A program made the translations under genes and the position numbers. This document shows, in pieces, positions 1 to 13,260 of a stretch of DNA of 64,000 bases. Location: NCBI GenBank assembly GCA_026874595.1, contig CM049311.1, positions 6,671,676 through 6,735,675 on the forward strand, written 5' to 3'. The notes below the pieces were generated by a model. That model worked only from the letters and a program-made list of their open reading frames with translations, had not been told where the DNA came from and made no database searches. Source of the DNA: Sipunculus nudus. Its lineage: Eukaryota; Annelida; Sipuncula; Golfingiida; Sipunculidae. Numbering within the stretch: position 1 is the first letter of the stretch; each line of letters begins with the position of its first letter.

Positions 1-6
1 GACTGA

Positions 7-11
<5 letters not shown>

Positions 12-73
<62 letters not shown>
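12..73. repeat. (TA)n microsatellite
   Basis: Almost pure TA dinucleotide run interrupted once by a G, read directly from the sequence. Confidence 0.95.
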
Positions 74-74
<1 letters not shown>

Positions 75-3000
75 CGTCGTTTGCGTACAAAAAAAAGAAT
101 TGCAATGTATCTTGCGCAATTAAGTCTTAAGCGGATCCTCGGTTGATATCTGTGGAGATGTTCGACAGGGCGGACATCTCAATGAGTATGCTGACAGGAA
201 AAAGTTGAATAACATCTGTCTTAATGTTAGTCTGATTGATCGACCGACCCTTGGTCATCGTCACCAATGCCGTAACAAATGTATTTTAATAAAGGTGTAT
301 ATAATTCAGCTTAGATTACAATTGGGACATAGATAATAAACTGTGCGACCTCCCAATTCCCTAACAAATAGCTATTATATGAATATATAACAGAAATATG
401 TGATTATTTCAACCATCCTTTCTTGAATGCAAGAACATAAGACCTTCCCCGTTTATGGACAACAAGACGAATACACGGAAATATTTATTTTTAAAACGAC
501 AACAAGGAGTACCGTGCGATGGGAACCATGGGCACTACTTTCACACACATGACACCAGCCTGACTAGTACTGAAAAGCGAACTGAGATGTATCCATTTAA
601 GTATCATACAAGGGCAAGGGCAAATCACTAATTCTTGCTAAAGGTAGCATTATATTACTATACCTGACATCAAAATGTTTCACAACAAGTTTTTTTTTTT
701 ACAAAGTAAGGCATTTGTTTACTGATATAACGATATTTCAAATTATAAAAATCGAGCAAGAATAATATAGTGCTCACAGTATTCGTGTTTTAATAGTCCG
801 TGATTACTCTAGCCTTTCGCCTTTTCACAAAAATGTCAATTTCATTCCCGGTAGGAATGGTATATTGGAAACGTCACATCGTATTTCACTATATCATTTA
901 GTCTGGCATGTGTTTCGTATCCAACATGGACACTTTGCAACCATCGGTCCTTGTTGTCATATGGATATGATACGATGGTGCTATATAATTTAGGACACCT
1001 GTTTATTTAATGCTTACAATCCCCTACATTATTCATTCATTGTTCTTTATGTATTGTGTATGATGGCGTGTCTACATTATCCTTATTCGTTTGTCTGTAT
1101 GTTTATTAACTGAACCCCGTAGTTCACAATAGAACAGGAGAGCATATACTATTTCAAAGCAGGCCGTTATACACCATGCAAAGACAGTTACACAAATTTA
1201 TATACATTTACTCTTTCGTCTACCTCTAATCATATGTCTTATTTTTTATGCATGGCGCTTCAATATGTCACATATGTGTGGATATAATGCATCTATGATA
1301 TTATAGTTTAAACTAGAGGGAAATGATTAAATATCCCGGTATTTCATCGATATCATATATGTATCATACAGAGACGTATCATTTTCCTGGTCATCACAGC
1401 AATTTGGTCGTTTCTATGGAAAATTTTAAAATCCCGACCAGTATCATAAAATCTGATTATTTGTTCACTTGTCGCATTTAATAGCACCGCTTCCACCGTC
1501 ATTCAAATGCAAAAGACTGGCTGATGGGAATGCCCGTTTCATTTGTATTGATTGCAAACGAGTTTATACAAAGGTCTGTCAGACAGTAAAACATTATTCC
1601 CAACACAAGAGGCAAGCAAGGCATTATATTATATATATTATATATTATATAGACTTGCATTATATTTCCTGTTGCCTGGTGGCTTACACGTGGTTGATGC
1701 TATTTATTGATTTAGATACCTCGAGTCATTAAAACAGAAAGAGATATGTTTCAGTCAACGGAGGTAACATTTCCATGTCAACAATTTCACGAAATATGAA
1801 GTTTTTTTTTATTCAATATTGTTTTTCGTGCAATGGATTCACTACGCAATTTGTTTTCTTTCGAGTAGATATGTCACATAAACTTAGCTGGAGCATCTGG
1901 TGTACTATTAATTGGAACATTCAGTATTCCATTATTTCAGGGAAGATCTGATTTTTAAGTATTATAAGCAGAATCTAAGATAAATATGTCCTCTATCCCG
2001 ACGACAGGCATTACACCCGAATATACGTAAGACTGGATTTTACACTCTTCCATCAAGCTTTGTCTGACAACATTCAGAGCCATTCCTTCGTCACACGTTT
2101 TTATTTAGCAGCAGACATTAACATGCCACCTCTCAGCGTAATGAAAGTATGGATGCTGACGTGCCTAACAAATGGCGATTCTGTGTTCTTTTTTTTTATC
2201 TTACACAATAAGAAACACCAATTTTAATCAGAGAGCACTTTCTGACATATATATCGAATATATAGATATAGTTATTATTATTATTATCATGGATAATCTT
2301 TGATCTTTTCGAGGTGAATGTGGCTTGGTGAATTAAATATTTTCAATTATTTTTTTCGTAGGTACACATTTTAGATAATGACAAACGAATGATACTAAAA
2401 GGAATGATATGGCATATTTATGAAGTATCCTGATCCAGGCCTCAATTTTTATTCTGATTTATTATATTGAATTTCGAGAAGTTCAATAGATGTTGCTTTA
2501 GCCTTTTTAAAGAGTGTTCACTTTCCTCACTGAGCATCACAGACAAATATTATTTGTTTAATTACAAATATTTAGTAGCACGTAGATTACATAATTAATG
2601 ACAAAATATTTTTTATTTTAAGATAATGAAATGACATTTTAGGTATAATCCCATGTGTCTCAAAGGATACCCTTAACATTTGGAATTTAAAAAGGTTGTT
2701 CAAATCTACAACTTTCATCCATTGTCTAATCATATGCACCTTAAGCGACATATATTAATAATGCTTGGTCCAAATATACACCTTTCATCGGTGGTACAAT
2801 CCTTTGAACAGCTAATGTGCCAGACCTTTTTTCCATCGTTTCTAGAATAAAACTGAACACCCTGAACTTTGGAGTAATTTGTGATGATCTGGATAACTTG
2901 TGAAGAGAACTATCAAAAACATTTAAAAGACAATCACGTGACGGGTTAGCTTAAGGAAAGCACATATACTATATAGTGTTTTTTACCTCAAGTGTATATT

Positions 3001-3289
3001 TAAATTGTATAAGGCTATGGTTAGACGACCTCCGGTATTCTTACTCTACACTTCATATTCCTTGATAATAGCTAAATATAGAGAGGATTGAATTTGACAA
3101 GGATATTTATAAACATATATTCCGTAGAACTCCCAAGACTCGCCCCTTTTATGTTAATTTTCATATATAATCTCTATGTAAAGATATTATCCTTATAAAA
3201 AGAAGTTTTCTGATAGTCTTATACATACAAACACGTCATATGTATTATGCCATCTCATTTTAACCCGAAATTTGCAAAAAAGTTTTTAG
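74..3289. other. AT-rich non-coding stretch, possible upstream part of the first lectin gene
   Basis: No convincing gene was seen. One open stretch at about 1472-1620 (+) encodes a C-x2-C-x12-H-x3-H pattern like a C2H2 zinc finger, but it has no neighbouring fingers and no supported splice sites. The signal-peptide exon expected for the lectin at 3290-5079 should lie here and was not identified. Confidence 0.5.
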
Positions 3290-5079
3290 TGCGTTCGCGG
3301 CTGTGAACGGACAATGTGTTAAAAGCGGAGAATGCTTGAATAGTATTCATGATACAGCACTGCGCAACAACATTGACGTCATATTTAACATGATTGCACG
3401 GATGACCCCTCTTCCGCGTGACCAGTGTCGTAAGTTGGGTTTTATATATTTACATTACCCCACCCATTTTTTTTTTGTTTTTTTTTTTGGTTTTTTTTTT
3501 TTTGCGAATGACCGCTAAGTGGTAAATAAACTTTTAACGACGTAGGTGTAATAAATATCTCCTGTTTTGGTTAAACAGTAGATTGAATCACATATAACTG
3601 ATGGTAGTGACCAAACTTGTTTGGAACACATTCTATTTTGTGAAGAGATATAGAGGAATGATCCAGTAAAATTGGCTTTTTTCTCAAGTTATGTGTTTCA
3701 ATGAAAAAACACAAAATGGCAATGAGATGCAGAAGTAGTATTTTTTTAACACTGATTTAGTTTATAGACACTTGAAAACTGTATATATTTTTATCTACAT
3801 TGTATTAATCATTAGATATATTGTATTTATTAAATATACAAACCCGATTAACGCTATCCACTTTCCCAAATCAATATATTTAAATAATCACCTACAGAGT
3901 AAACGGTAAACTCTAGATAACCTAAAGATAAATATATATGATATACATGATTTGCATCTCAAATAAACAATAACCAATAGTCACAAAAAGGCATTTTTTT
4001 AATAACCTGTAATCTTCGGAAACATCTTTCCTAATCAAAGAGTAAAATAATTTCGAACAGAAGTCACTCCAATCTTGATCATCCAATCCCTGCTTTCCTA
4101 CTGATATTGTACACAAATAAAATAAGCATGTATTATATTGTATTCACAAAGATACTTGCTTCCACGTCGTTGGATAAAAAACACGCCTCATGTAAGAATA
4201 ATTAGCATTTTTTTTATCTCCAGAGCCACTAGATCCATGCGATAACAACTTTAGATACTACTTTCCCGAAGGAAGGTCGTGCTACTTATTTCTACCAGAG
4301 AAGAAATGCAATCGCGACAAGGCTGTGAACGAGTGTCAAAAACACGACTCCCATCTCGTTAGTATAGAGACACGTACAGAGATGGAACACTTGGTGCGTC
4401 AGATCGAAGGACATAGCAAACTTCATGTTAAAGGTAGCATTGAGTTACCGAATTACAATGAAATTGATTCTTGGTGTTAAAAACACATGCACATGATAAA
4501 ACAAACTAATAATTGATATATGTTAAAACAGATTAAACAGTGCAGATTAAAACCGTTGCAGTTTTAGCTACACTCCCATGTAAGGAAACCAGAATGGGCA
4601 TACTTATTAGGTTAAACGTATATGTTAAATATGTGTAATTATTTTTTAGAATCCTCCGATGAATACAGGGCACGAAGAATGTTTCATTATACGATAAACG
4701 AACAGACTGGAAGAAAAGTTATTTTGTTTACTTGCATAACAAATAGTTCCCGGGGTGAAAGTTGAAAATACGCATTTTTACTCATAGGGTTCTGAAACAC
4801 CATTGTACTGTCATTAAAGATTGGAGAACCCCAGACTGGATCGGTTATTGGACCTCAGCTGTGGACAAAAACCTAGATTGCACATGGATTTGGGAAGCGA
4901 CCGATCAGAAAATTGATTTTTTTAACTTGGGTATGAGCCAACCGGACAATCTTTTTAACGAGCAACATTATGTTTTCTTTGATATGGTGACGTTTGAGTG
5001 GTGGGACGTAAGCGGAACCAAGGGAGGAACTGCTGTCATTTGTGAAAAACAGTGGAAGTGCATTCCACCAACGCTGTAG
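3290..5079 (+). CDS. C-type lectin domain protein, QPD type, 5' end not resolved
   Basis: Three exons can be read: about 3290-3429, 4224-4433 and 4820-5079. The last two introns are phase 1 with GT/AG ends (TGTC|GTAAGT; ctccag|AG; AAAG|GTAGCA; attaaag|AT). The first exon encodes a short Cys-containing segment (GQCVKSGEC) with no recognised domain, and its acceptor is ambiguous (3290 or 3283). Exons 2 and 3 form a C-type lectin fold: N-terminal cysteines DPC and RSCYLF, then ECQKHDSHLVSI, then the WTSAVD core, a QPD triplet, WWD and the closing VICEK. QPD in the long loop is the triplet associated with galactose-type binding in calcium-dependent CTLDs (family knowledge). The usual C2 and C3 cysteines near EDC and WNDxxC are both absent, and extra cysteines (KKC, LDC) are present, so calcium binding is uncertain. 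The protein is probably secreted, but no signal exon was found. It resembles the array lectins at 35-54 kb and is clearly more diverged. Confidence 0.75.
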
Positions 5080-5135
5080 AGAGGCTGATGTTATAAGAAA
5101 TACCCTTTAAAAGAAAAACCAGTCATCCCTATAAA

Positions 5136-5138
<3 letters not shown>

Positions 5139-5174
<36 letters not shown>
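5139..5174. repeat. (TA)n microsatellite
   Basis: Uninterrupted TA run about 60 bases after the lectin stop codon. Confidence 0.95.
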
Positions 5175-5180
<6 letters not shown>

Positions 5181-7140
5181 CTTTTCATATGTTTTGACCC
5201 AATTGACAGTAATCGGTTTATGGATATGTAAAATACTGTATCATATGGTGATTTTGTTCAGACTGCATCCTTGCTAGCTCCGTGAAGGAAAAGAAATTAG
5301 ATTTTGATAAACTAGCACCATTTTCTAACAAGCGGGAATACAGAATTTTTTGGTCAGCATTAGGTGTATTTTTATCCGATGTATGGCGTATTTCGACATA
5401 TGTGTCCTAACAAGCAAACATGCAGCAATTTTATTGATCATTGCTTGTAATGCATCCGATGTACGGTGTATTGCAACATAGTTTCCTGAAAAATGAATAT
5501 GAATGTATTTCTCGCTGTGATATACATGAAGGTGCATTGTTCATTAAATTTGGGGGAAAAACTCAATCGACTTTTATTTGTCTAAAAAAAACCTTGTAAT
5601 TACATCGGGCCTACAAAACGTTCTAGACGTTAACTAGGTGACCATTGTAACTAGATAGCAACTTGGGGAATACAAAAATAGTTGACAGGAACAGAAATGG
5701 GGATCTACCCTGGCATGGCAGGCTATGAATTCATCAGACAACGTAACATGTTGAAGCACTGATCAATTGTCTAATATAGAAGTGATGTCTAAGCAGGTAT
5801 AAAAACAATTGAATAAATCAGGAGATGTTTCTACCAGGAAAAGCCGCCTTGGTTAAAGCGGGGTGCGGTTGATACTCTCAGTTTCTATGTTATTTTTATC
5901 CTTAGAAAAAGGCTACATGGGCTGATATACATTCATGTAAACATATGATCTTATTCCTAACTGATGCTTCCCGGTTGGTAATACAGGGAATTATTTTTAT
6001 CTTTTAACCAGCACCTATCTTATAGTATATTCCAAGAAACAAATAAGGAAGTGAATCTACTGCATAATTAAGCTGTAAATATTAATAAAAAATCATTCTT
6101 ATCCAATTTTATAATTTGTCGTCTTGGCCAGTTGGGTCGCTTTCTTATTGTAGTATTCCCTTCTTTGGAACATATACCCGCTAACTCCCGAATAAAGTGC
6201 GACTTTTCACTCGGAAATTTACCTAACACCTATGATTAGTTACCATTCTGATAAAGAGGGTTTACTTTGCTGGGGATGGATTTTGCCAGGAGTTTTGGCA
6301 TGAAGAAGCATTGGAATATTGGAATATTAAATTCAACAAAAAACCTATTATAACAGCTCCAAGCTCGGTTACTAATTACAAAGCAATTACTTGTCGACTA
6401 TATAACATCCATTAGATTTACCGAGCCGTTTTAGCTTTGAAATGGGCAGAATAGGTTAAAGGAATTCAGCAATGTATTTGGTACGTCTATCCAAGTAGAC
6501 ATACGGTTTACAAAATGTGAATTTTATGAGAAGAATTTATTTCAGGGGAAGGATACAAAATAATGCCTCTAGGAAATCTTTAAAGAACAATCCCTGTCAA
6601 TGGCGGGAATAATTGTCAGTGTCATTAGTGTCAAACTTAATACTATTTTTTCAGATTGTGTGACAGTCGTTGCTAGGAGCTGGGCATGCCAATTCTCCTA
6701 AAATCACACAGACTAGGCTGAAATCAAAGATATATTTAATGCATAGATTTTTATTTCCCAGTTGTTCAGGTGTCTGAAGCTAAAAACTCTTTTGCCATGG
6801 GAGAAATTGTTCTTTTAGCGATATCTGGACCAGCTTTTAGAATCTGGGAACAAATGTAAATGAGGTTGAAACTGACAGGCATGATTGGATAGAGAAGATT
6901 GATGTAAAAGAAATTTGGCAGCAAAGGAATTTGACACCAGTTTGATGTTAATCATTTGAAAATCTCTATCAGAAAGGAGTTGGTAGCTGTGGCAAACTAG
7001 TGGCGCATGGGCCATGACGCTCAGCTGAATTCAAAGAATGTTGAACAATGAGCAAAATGACTGCCAGAGTGCAAACAAATCATGAATCTTGTGAAGAGTC
7101 CTTAGAAATGAGGCTTCAGTGGGCTTTTGGACAGATGACA
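5175..7140. other. Non-coding stretch, nothing recognised
   Basis: Only short unsupported open frames and A/T-rich sequence were seen. No domain, RNA gene or clear repeat was recognised. Confidence 0.5.
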
Positions 7141-8496
7141 ACTTCATTTGAAGGTCTCATAAATAGAAAAAAAATGCGTAAAAATTTGAAGAAAAAATAC
7201 AGGTAGCGCCACCAGTGCAGGAACTGATGAAACACATGATCAGTATATATCAAAAGAATCATGGCTATCAAGGCATTAGTTATTCAGATACTGGAGCTTT
7301 TGTTTGTATCAAATTTTTAATTATTCTTTGGGGTTTTACGAGCCCTATAGTTCGGAGAATATGGGTAACAGAGACCTAATTTCAGGTTTCCACGGAGATT
7401 TTTCATTAGTCTCCCTGGATGTAAGGTAAGAAGATTCTAGGTTCAGCAGTTACGGTTTGTGCCATGTTAACAGATGACCACTTCATTTGAGGGTCTCATA
7501 ATTGGAGAAAAAATGCCTAAAAAATTGAAAAAAATATGGGTGGGACCACCAGTCTGCAAGAACTGATGAAACACTCCATGATCAATATGCATGCAAACAA
7601 TCATGGCCATCAGTACATTAGTTATTCAGATAGTGCAGCTTTTGTATCATATTTTTAATTATTCTTAGGGGTACTTACGAGCCCCATAGCTCAAAGGATA
7701 TGGGTAACAGAGACCTAATTTCAAGTTTCCACTGAGACTTTTCACAGACCTCCCTTGATGTCAAATTAGAAGATTCCAGGTCCAGCGGTTACGATTTGTA
7801 CCCTGTTAACATATGACAGCTTCTTTGAAAGTCTCAACAATAAAGAAAAGAAAATCGTAAAAATTGGAAAAAAATACAGTTGGCGCCAGCAGGTTCCAGG
7901 AACTGATGGAACAATCCATGATCAATATGCCTGCAAAGAATCATGGTGATCAATGCATTAGTTATTCAGATACTGGAGCTTTTGTATCAAATTTTGCATT
8001 ATTCTGGGGGGGTACTTCGGAACCCCATAGCCCGAAGGATATGGGTAACAGAGACCTAATTTCAGATTTTTAAGGAGATTTTTCATGGACCTCCCTGGAT
8101 ATTAAAAAATGAAAAAAAAATCCGTTAAATTGGGGAAAAATACAGGTGACGCCACCAGTCTGCAGGAAGTGATGGAATATCCCATGATCAATATTCATTC
8201 AAAGGATCATGGTGATCAATGCAGTAGTTATTCAGATACTTGAGCTTTTGTATCAAATTTTGCATTATTCTTTGGGGTACTTCGGAGCCCCATGGCTCAA
8301 AGGATATGAGTAACAGAGACTTAATTTCAGGTTTCCAAGGAGATTTTTATGGAGCTCCCTTAATATCAAGTGAGAAGATTCCAGGTCCAGCGGTTACGAT
8401 TTGTGCCCTTTTAACGGACGGCCAGACGGACGGAGGCCGGACAAAGGGTGATCGCTATAGCTCAGATGACTTTCAGTCAGCTGAGCTAAAAAAAAG
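7141..8496 (+). mobile_element. Tandem-repeat element with terminal hairpin (Helitron/HINE-like, non-autonomous)
   Basis: About four head-to-tail diverged units are present. The shared marker GTTATTCAGATA recurs near 7279, 7621, 7961 and 8227, giving periods of about 342, 340 and 266 bases; the last unit is internally shortened. The array runs into an ACGG-rich segment (8412-8440) and then a hairpin at 8458-8488, with stem TAGCTCAG/CTGAGCTA, a second stem TGAC/GTCA and loop TTTCA, followed by an A run. Tandem core repeats next to a terminal hairpin and CTRR-like end are a known layout of Helentron-associated elements in molluscs. No Rep/helicase is encoded. A plain minisatellite beside an unrelated hairpin is the alternative. 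Confidence 0.55.
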
Positions 8497-9387
8497 GAAT
8501 GGATGGAGCTTGGGCCATGGATCCGGCTCACCACAAACATTTCTATTGATGTGCTGCTACATGTGACCAGAATCCTGATATCTTGGAAGAGAAGTGGCTC
8601 TCGTTATTATACCATATAACCAATTAACACCAGTCCTGAGGGATGCATATATTTTCAAAAATGTGCTCACGACCAACTTGATCAAAGTGTTACAACCAAG
8701 ACGTGTGTAAATAAAGTCTCCCCTGTCTATTATGCTTCAGAAGCACTGCTGGCTGAGCCAAGTTTGGTCAGAGATATCAGGCAGTTATCAAGCTTTTGCT
8801 ACAATGGCACTCTTAATGTTCATCATTCAGTCATTTTTCAAAGCGACAGGCATTTTGAATTCAACCAATTGGCTGGAATTTTCAGGATGTCATTGTAAAG
8901 TCTTTAGAGTAACTTAATTGATAATAAAACATCAAATTTCACATGCGGAACAAGGAACATGAAATGCAGTTGAGTAATTATCATCCTTGCCATCAGAAAA
9001 ACAGTCACTCAGGTGAATATGACATCATTCTACGGTTATAAATTATGTTTATTTCAGGTCTGCCTCCACCTCTTTGAAACTAGTGAAGATACCATCTGGG
9101 CCTGGAAAAGCCTTTCTGATGGCTGCTACACAACATGGTGTCATAAGTATTCTGTTTGCTTTGCCCAGATATTCCCCAATGTGTTTTGCTAAATGCTGTT
9201 TAAATTGAATATATCATGGCTATTTTTTCCATAAAAAAAATGTAAAAACTGTAAATATATGTGAACAAATTAACAAGCAGTTAACTGTTAACAAATTAAT
9301 CGATCACGTAAAAAAAAACCTAGAAAAAGAAATGCAATCAGTCCGTGTATTAGTTCTTAGTTAGACCCCTGTGGTAGCAGTATCATT
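8497..9387. other. Non-coding stretch, nothing recognised
   Basis: No domain or structured repeat seen; two small open frames lack any family resemblance. Confidence 0.5.
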
Positions 9388-10000
9388 ATAGTCCAGCGGT
9401 TAAGCTCCCATATTTGGAGGAATTGTGCAAAAAATGAAAGAAGCATGAAAGATGGCAGAAGTATTCCTTGGAGCTTATTCATGAATTTCAGATATAGGGC
9501 CAAGCTGAAAATGAATTACCTTGGCCAAAATCCAAGATGGCGGCCAAGATGGCCGCCAGATTAGAAAATGCCAATAACTTGGGTTATAATGTCCCGAGAA
9601 AGCATTGCAAGTACGCTTATATTATGTATTTTGGGCTGAGAATTTCAATTATTGATTTTCCAAATCTCTCAAGGTACTCATGAGTTGGTTTTATCACGAA
9701 TTTGGTAATATTCCCATTAGTCCAGCGGTTAAGCTGCATATTGAGAGGGATTGTGCAAAAGATGAAAGAAAAATGAAACTTGGCATAATAATTTTCCAGA
9801 CTATACTCTATATGTTCAGAGATGGAGCCGAGCGGAATTAATATAAAAAATCCAATATGGCGGCCAAGATGGCCACCGAAATAAAAAATATCAATCCAGC
9901 CGGTTATATTTGTCCTAGAATGCATTGCAAGTGCACTTAATCTATGTTATTGGGGTCGAGAAATTCATTTATAAGGGTTTCAGGTCTGTATCATGAATGT
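9388..10000 (+). repeat. Two tandem copies of an interspersed repeat with GATGGCGGCC motif
   Basis: Two units start at about 9388 and 9712 (period about 324). Both begin with a TCCAGCGGTTAAGCT-like motif, then GGATTGTGCAAAA or GAATTGTGCAAAA, then ATGAAAGAA, then CAAGATGGCGGCCAAGATGG, and end with a GCATTGCAAGT segment. A third copy lies inverted at 12975-13260. The family is not recognised. The open frame on the minus strand here is a by-product of the repeat. Confidence 0.8.
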
Positions 10001-12429
10001 GTGAATGAAGTCTGATTTTGTTGGTATTGAAATTGTGCTAAATTACCCTTTTTTATCAGCCCATCTAATGGTAAAACGTATTTGTTGATTACCCTGCTGA
10101 AAGTTATTATATTTGTTTAAGTATTTGAACACTATGTCTCTTTCAATGTAATGAAAAGGACAGTCGATTGGTAAATTGCTCGGCTCTCTTCATTTGCGAC
10201 CAAGTTTCTATCCGGATATCCCCGATGTTGCTTTGAGAGTGGGTTGTAGTGGTCCGTACAGAGTTGGTTGTTTTCTTCGTGTCCTCTGATTCCATCCACT
10301 ACTTCGCAATCCGAGCGATGAATAGTGCCTTGTAGTATTTATTATAACCAGTTGTACGATCCATGTAAAAAAATTTTATTTGTTTATAGGTTAATGGCTC
10401 TTTGCTTTGAGGTGATGGTGCAGCTTCCAGATTCTTTGCTTGCATGAAGACAGAATCAGTACATATTTAGAGGCTCACAATATTATGCTGTATGCTACGC
10501 TTTCTTTTAACATGATATATTTAGGCCTATTGTTACCACTTTCCATTGAATGAGAATGAGGTTACCTATATGATAAAGATGGTATATTGTTATAAAGGAG
10601 TCATAACCAATCATTAAGACATAAGAGCAAATCTCTTAGTTTGCCGCGAGATTTCACCATTATGCCATGCATTGAGACATCAACGGGGTTCGAACCGGTT
10701 AACTAAAACCAAGTATATGCTACTAATCCCGTTAATGCTATCTTTGTACTGTTGTGATGATGCATGACAAAATCAGGACACTTGCTGACACTTGTGCAGT
10801 TTGCCGTTTACCTGTTACATTGGTAATATGGTTGATGATCTTAACCAATAAGCTAACATAGACTTAGCAATTCCATGTGTTGTCTTTAAATACTTCTTTT
10901 GCTTAAATAATGCACACTTAATAAATATAATAAGTATTAGAAATTAAAAAAAATTGATTCATTTATTGAAATAATGTATCTTCATGTGCACAAAATTGTA
11001 GATCGCACTGAACTTATGTAGATTGCACATAAGATAAAAAGAACCGATAGTTAGTAAGTTGGAATTGTGTGTGCTTTACTAGAAGAAAACCGCTCTTGTC
11101 CTGCCAAATCTAAAAGAAAATATTCAGGCACAGGTTATAAAAACATTGATGGCAATATTACAAAAATGATGTAGTAAATTGTTCTGTTCAGTAATTATAT
11201 TCAGAAACAGTCTATTCTAATTAATATATGTTCACTTGATAAAGCCAGCGGTATGAAATAAAAGTTTCCCACGCATTCTGCATTTTGGCATAAAACTGAC
11301 GTAAAGGACAGTTAGGTAAAGTGTAACTGTACAGAGGTTGCCAGAGCTCAGAAGCTGGAAGCACAGAAACGTTACAATCACCAATCAAGTCGATAAAAAC
11401 TGAAACCAAACTTTGTAATGAATTAGGAAGTAATCAAGTTGATGAAGACATTGCATGTCTGGAACCTGAGGGTGCATTATATTGTTCAACCTTGTTTTGT
11501 GAATTCTACTTTCTATCTTCCGCCTTGCTATTCCCTTTTCTTAGCATTCATCCATGAAAGATCAGCTAGCTTGAACCTGGCAGCACAGACTCATACACGT
11601 GATGAATATTTCTAACAATACATACGTGTACTACATGAATATATACAAATTTGCATAATGTCAGCAAATGAAAGTATTTTGGTGACCCCAACACATTGTA
11701 CAAAGTGAATTTTAATGGCAACTCGCTGGGAAGGAACAAGTTCTATATCACAAAAATTGCATCACAGCAAAGGGCAGTCATACTTTACTGACACATGTGT
11801 TGGTTCTTTCATACGAGCATACAGTCTGAAGTCTGCATCATCACCATATCACAAACTTAGTAATCTGCAATTACCTAAGTTACCTAAGGATACCTAAGAT
11901 CATTCATCCCTCACTTCTGCAAAGCAGTTAATACATTCGCTAGCATGTAGATAAAGGGATATCAAACAGATGAAATCCTATATGAAATATTAATATAATA
12001 AAATCTACCCCGGCAAATGACAATTTCAATTAAAAGTGCAGTATTCAACAAAGTTTATCAAGTTTTACCGTTTGGTAGTGCTGATGAAAAAGGCACTTTT
12101 AGCACAATTTAAGTAGGTATACACCAGGCAGAATTTATAGAGCTTACAGGTGTGAGCTTCTAACATGGGCCTGTATCCTGCCACGCACGCATTCAGTCTG
12201 ACATTAATTTATAAGGAAGATAAACTTTATATTATATGGATTGTCTAATTTGTTTAATAATAATATAGTTTATATAGATTGTACAGTTAGATATAATTAC
12301 TATAACAAGCCCCTCTCCATGGTTCGGATGGTGGCGTTCGTTGGTATATAAACAGGGGTGGAGGAAAGCGAAGGTAAAAGAGAAATTCACCCACATTGGA
12401 CTGGCCATTATAACCCACTCTAATAGGAA
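10001..12429. other. Non-coding stretch
   Basis: No gene recognised. A GGTTCGAACC palindrome at about 10689 resembles a pol III B box, but no paired A box or tRNA fold could be supported. Confidence 0.5.
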
Positions 12430-12500
12430 CTATGTTGATTAAACCTGCATTGGGCGCCAGTGGAGATACCCGTTAGCGTTTTACCACTCGACTGTCCACT
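12430..12500 (-). mobile_element. Probable tRNA-derived SINE head (relic)
   Basis: On the minus strand an A-box-like AGTCGAGTGGTAAAACGC (12476-12493) is followed by a weak B-box-like GCAGGTTTAATC (12437-12448). Spacing is roughly that of a tRNA gene, but a complete cloverleaf was not seen, so a SINE relic is preferred over a tRNA gene. Confidence 0.4.
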
Positions 12501-12974
12501 TCATTACATTGAACGACATAGGGCTCAAATACGTAAAAATTAATAAATATATTAAATTTCAACACAGTTGGATTTATACATTAGATATTTCCCAATTGCG
12601 CTAACAGAGGTTTACATGAATGCTGATCGTAAAATCTTATTACACGTATTTAGGTTTCAAATATTCTAATGATAAGTGTTTATTGACATAATCAGATTTC
12701 GACAGATAATTCTTTTGCACCCATCACCCAATTACACTTGTGAGTGTTATGCAGTTAAAGGGATATTAAAAATTTTGCAATAAAACTCTTCTAAAATTCA
12801 AGCATCCAAATACATGACAAAGAAGACAAACCTAAGCCAGCAAATAACACTTTCATTTGACTATACAATCACAATGTATGCGATTACTGTGCGGAACTCA
12901 ACAAATAATGTTTGTCCATTGTGCTAGTAAACAAAGGCAAATTTAAGACAATTTCAATATAAGGAAAACCAGGA

Positions 12975-13260
12975 TTCATTCACAGAGTCATGTTAGACAC
13001 TTTAAACCCTTATTAATAAATTTATCGACTCCAAAAATACAGAATAGTGCACTTGGAAAGCATTCTATGACAAATATAATATTGATATTATATAATCCGG
13101 CGGCCATCTTGGCGGCCATCTTGGATTTTGACCAAGATGGGGTGAATTCCGCTTGGCCCTCAATCTTAAAATATTGAGTATGGTCTGGCCAATTATTATG
13201 CCAAGTTTCATGCTTCTTTCACTTTTTGCACAATTCTTCTCTTAACAGCTGGACTATTAG
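12975..13260 (-). repeat. Inverted copy of the GATGGCGGCC interspersed repeat
   Basis: The reverse complement matches the 9.4-10.0 kb units in the same order: TAGTCCAGC, GAATTGTGCAAAA, GAAAGAAGCATGAAACTTGGCA, GGCCAAGCGGAATT, CCAAGATGGCCGCCAAGATGG and GTGCAC near the end. Confidence 0.75.

Noticed and set aside
10680-10760. GGTTCGAACC as a possible tRNA or SINE B box
   Set aside because: The motif is self-complementary and no A box or cloverleaf of correct spacing was found on either strand.
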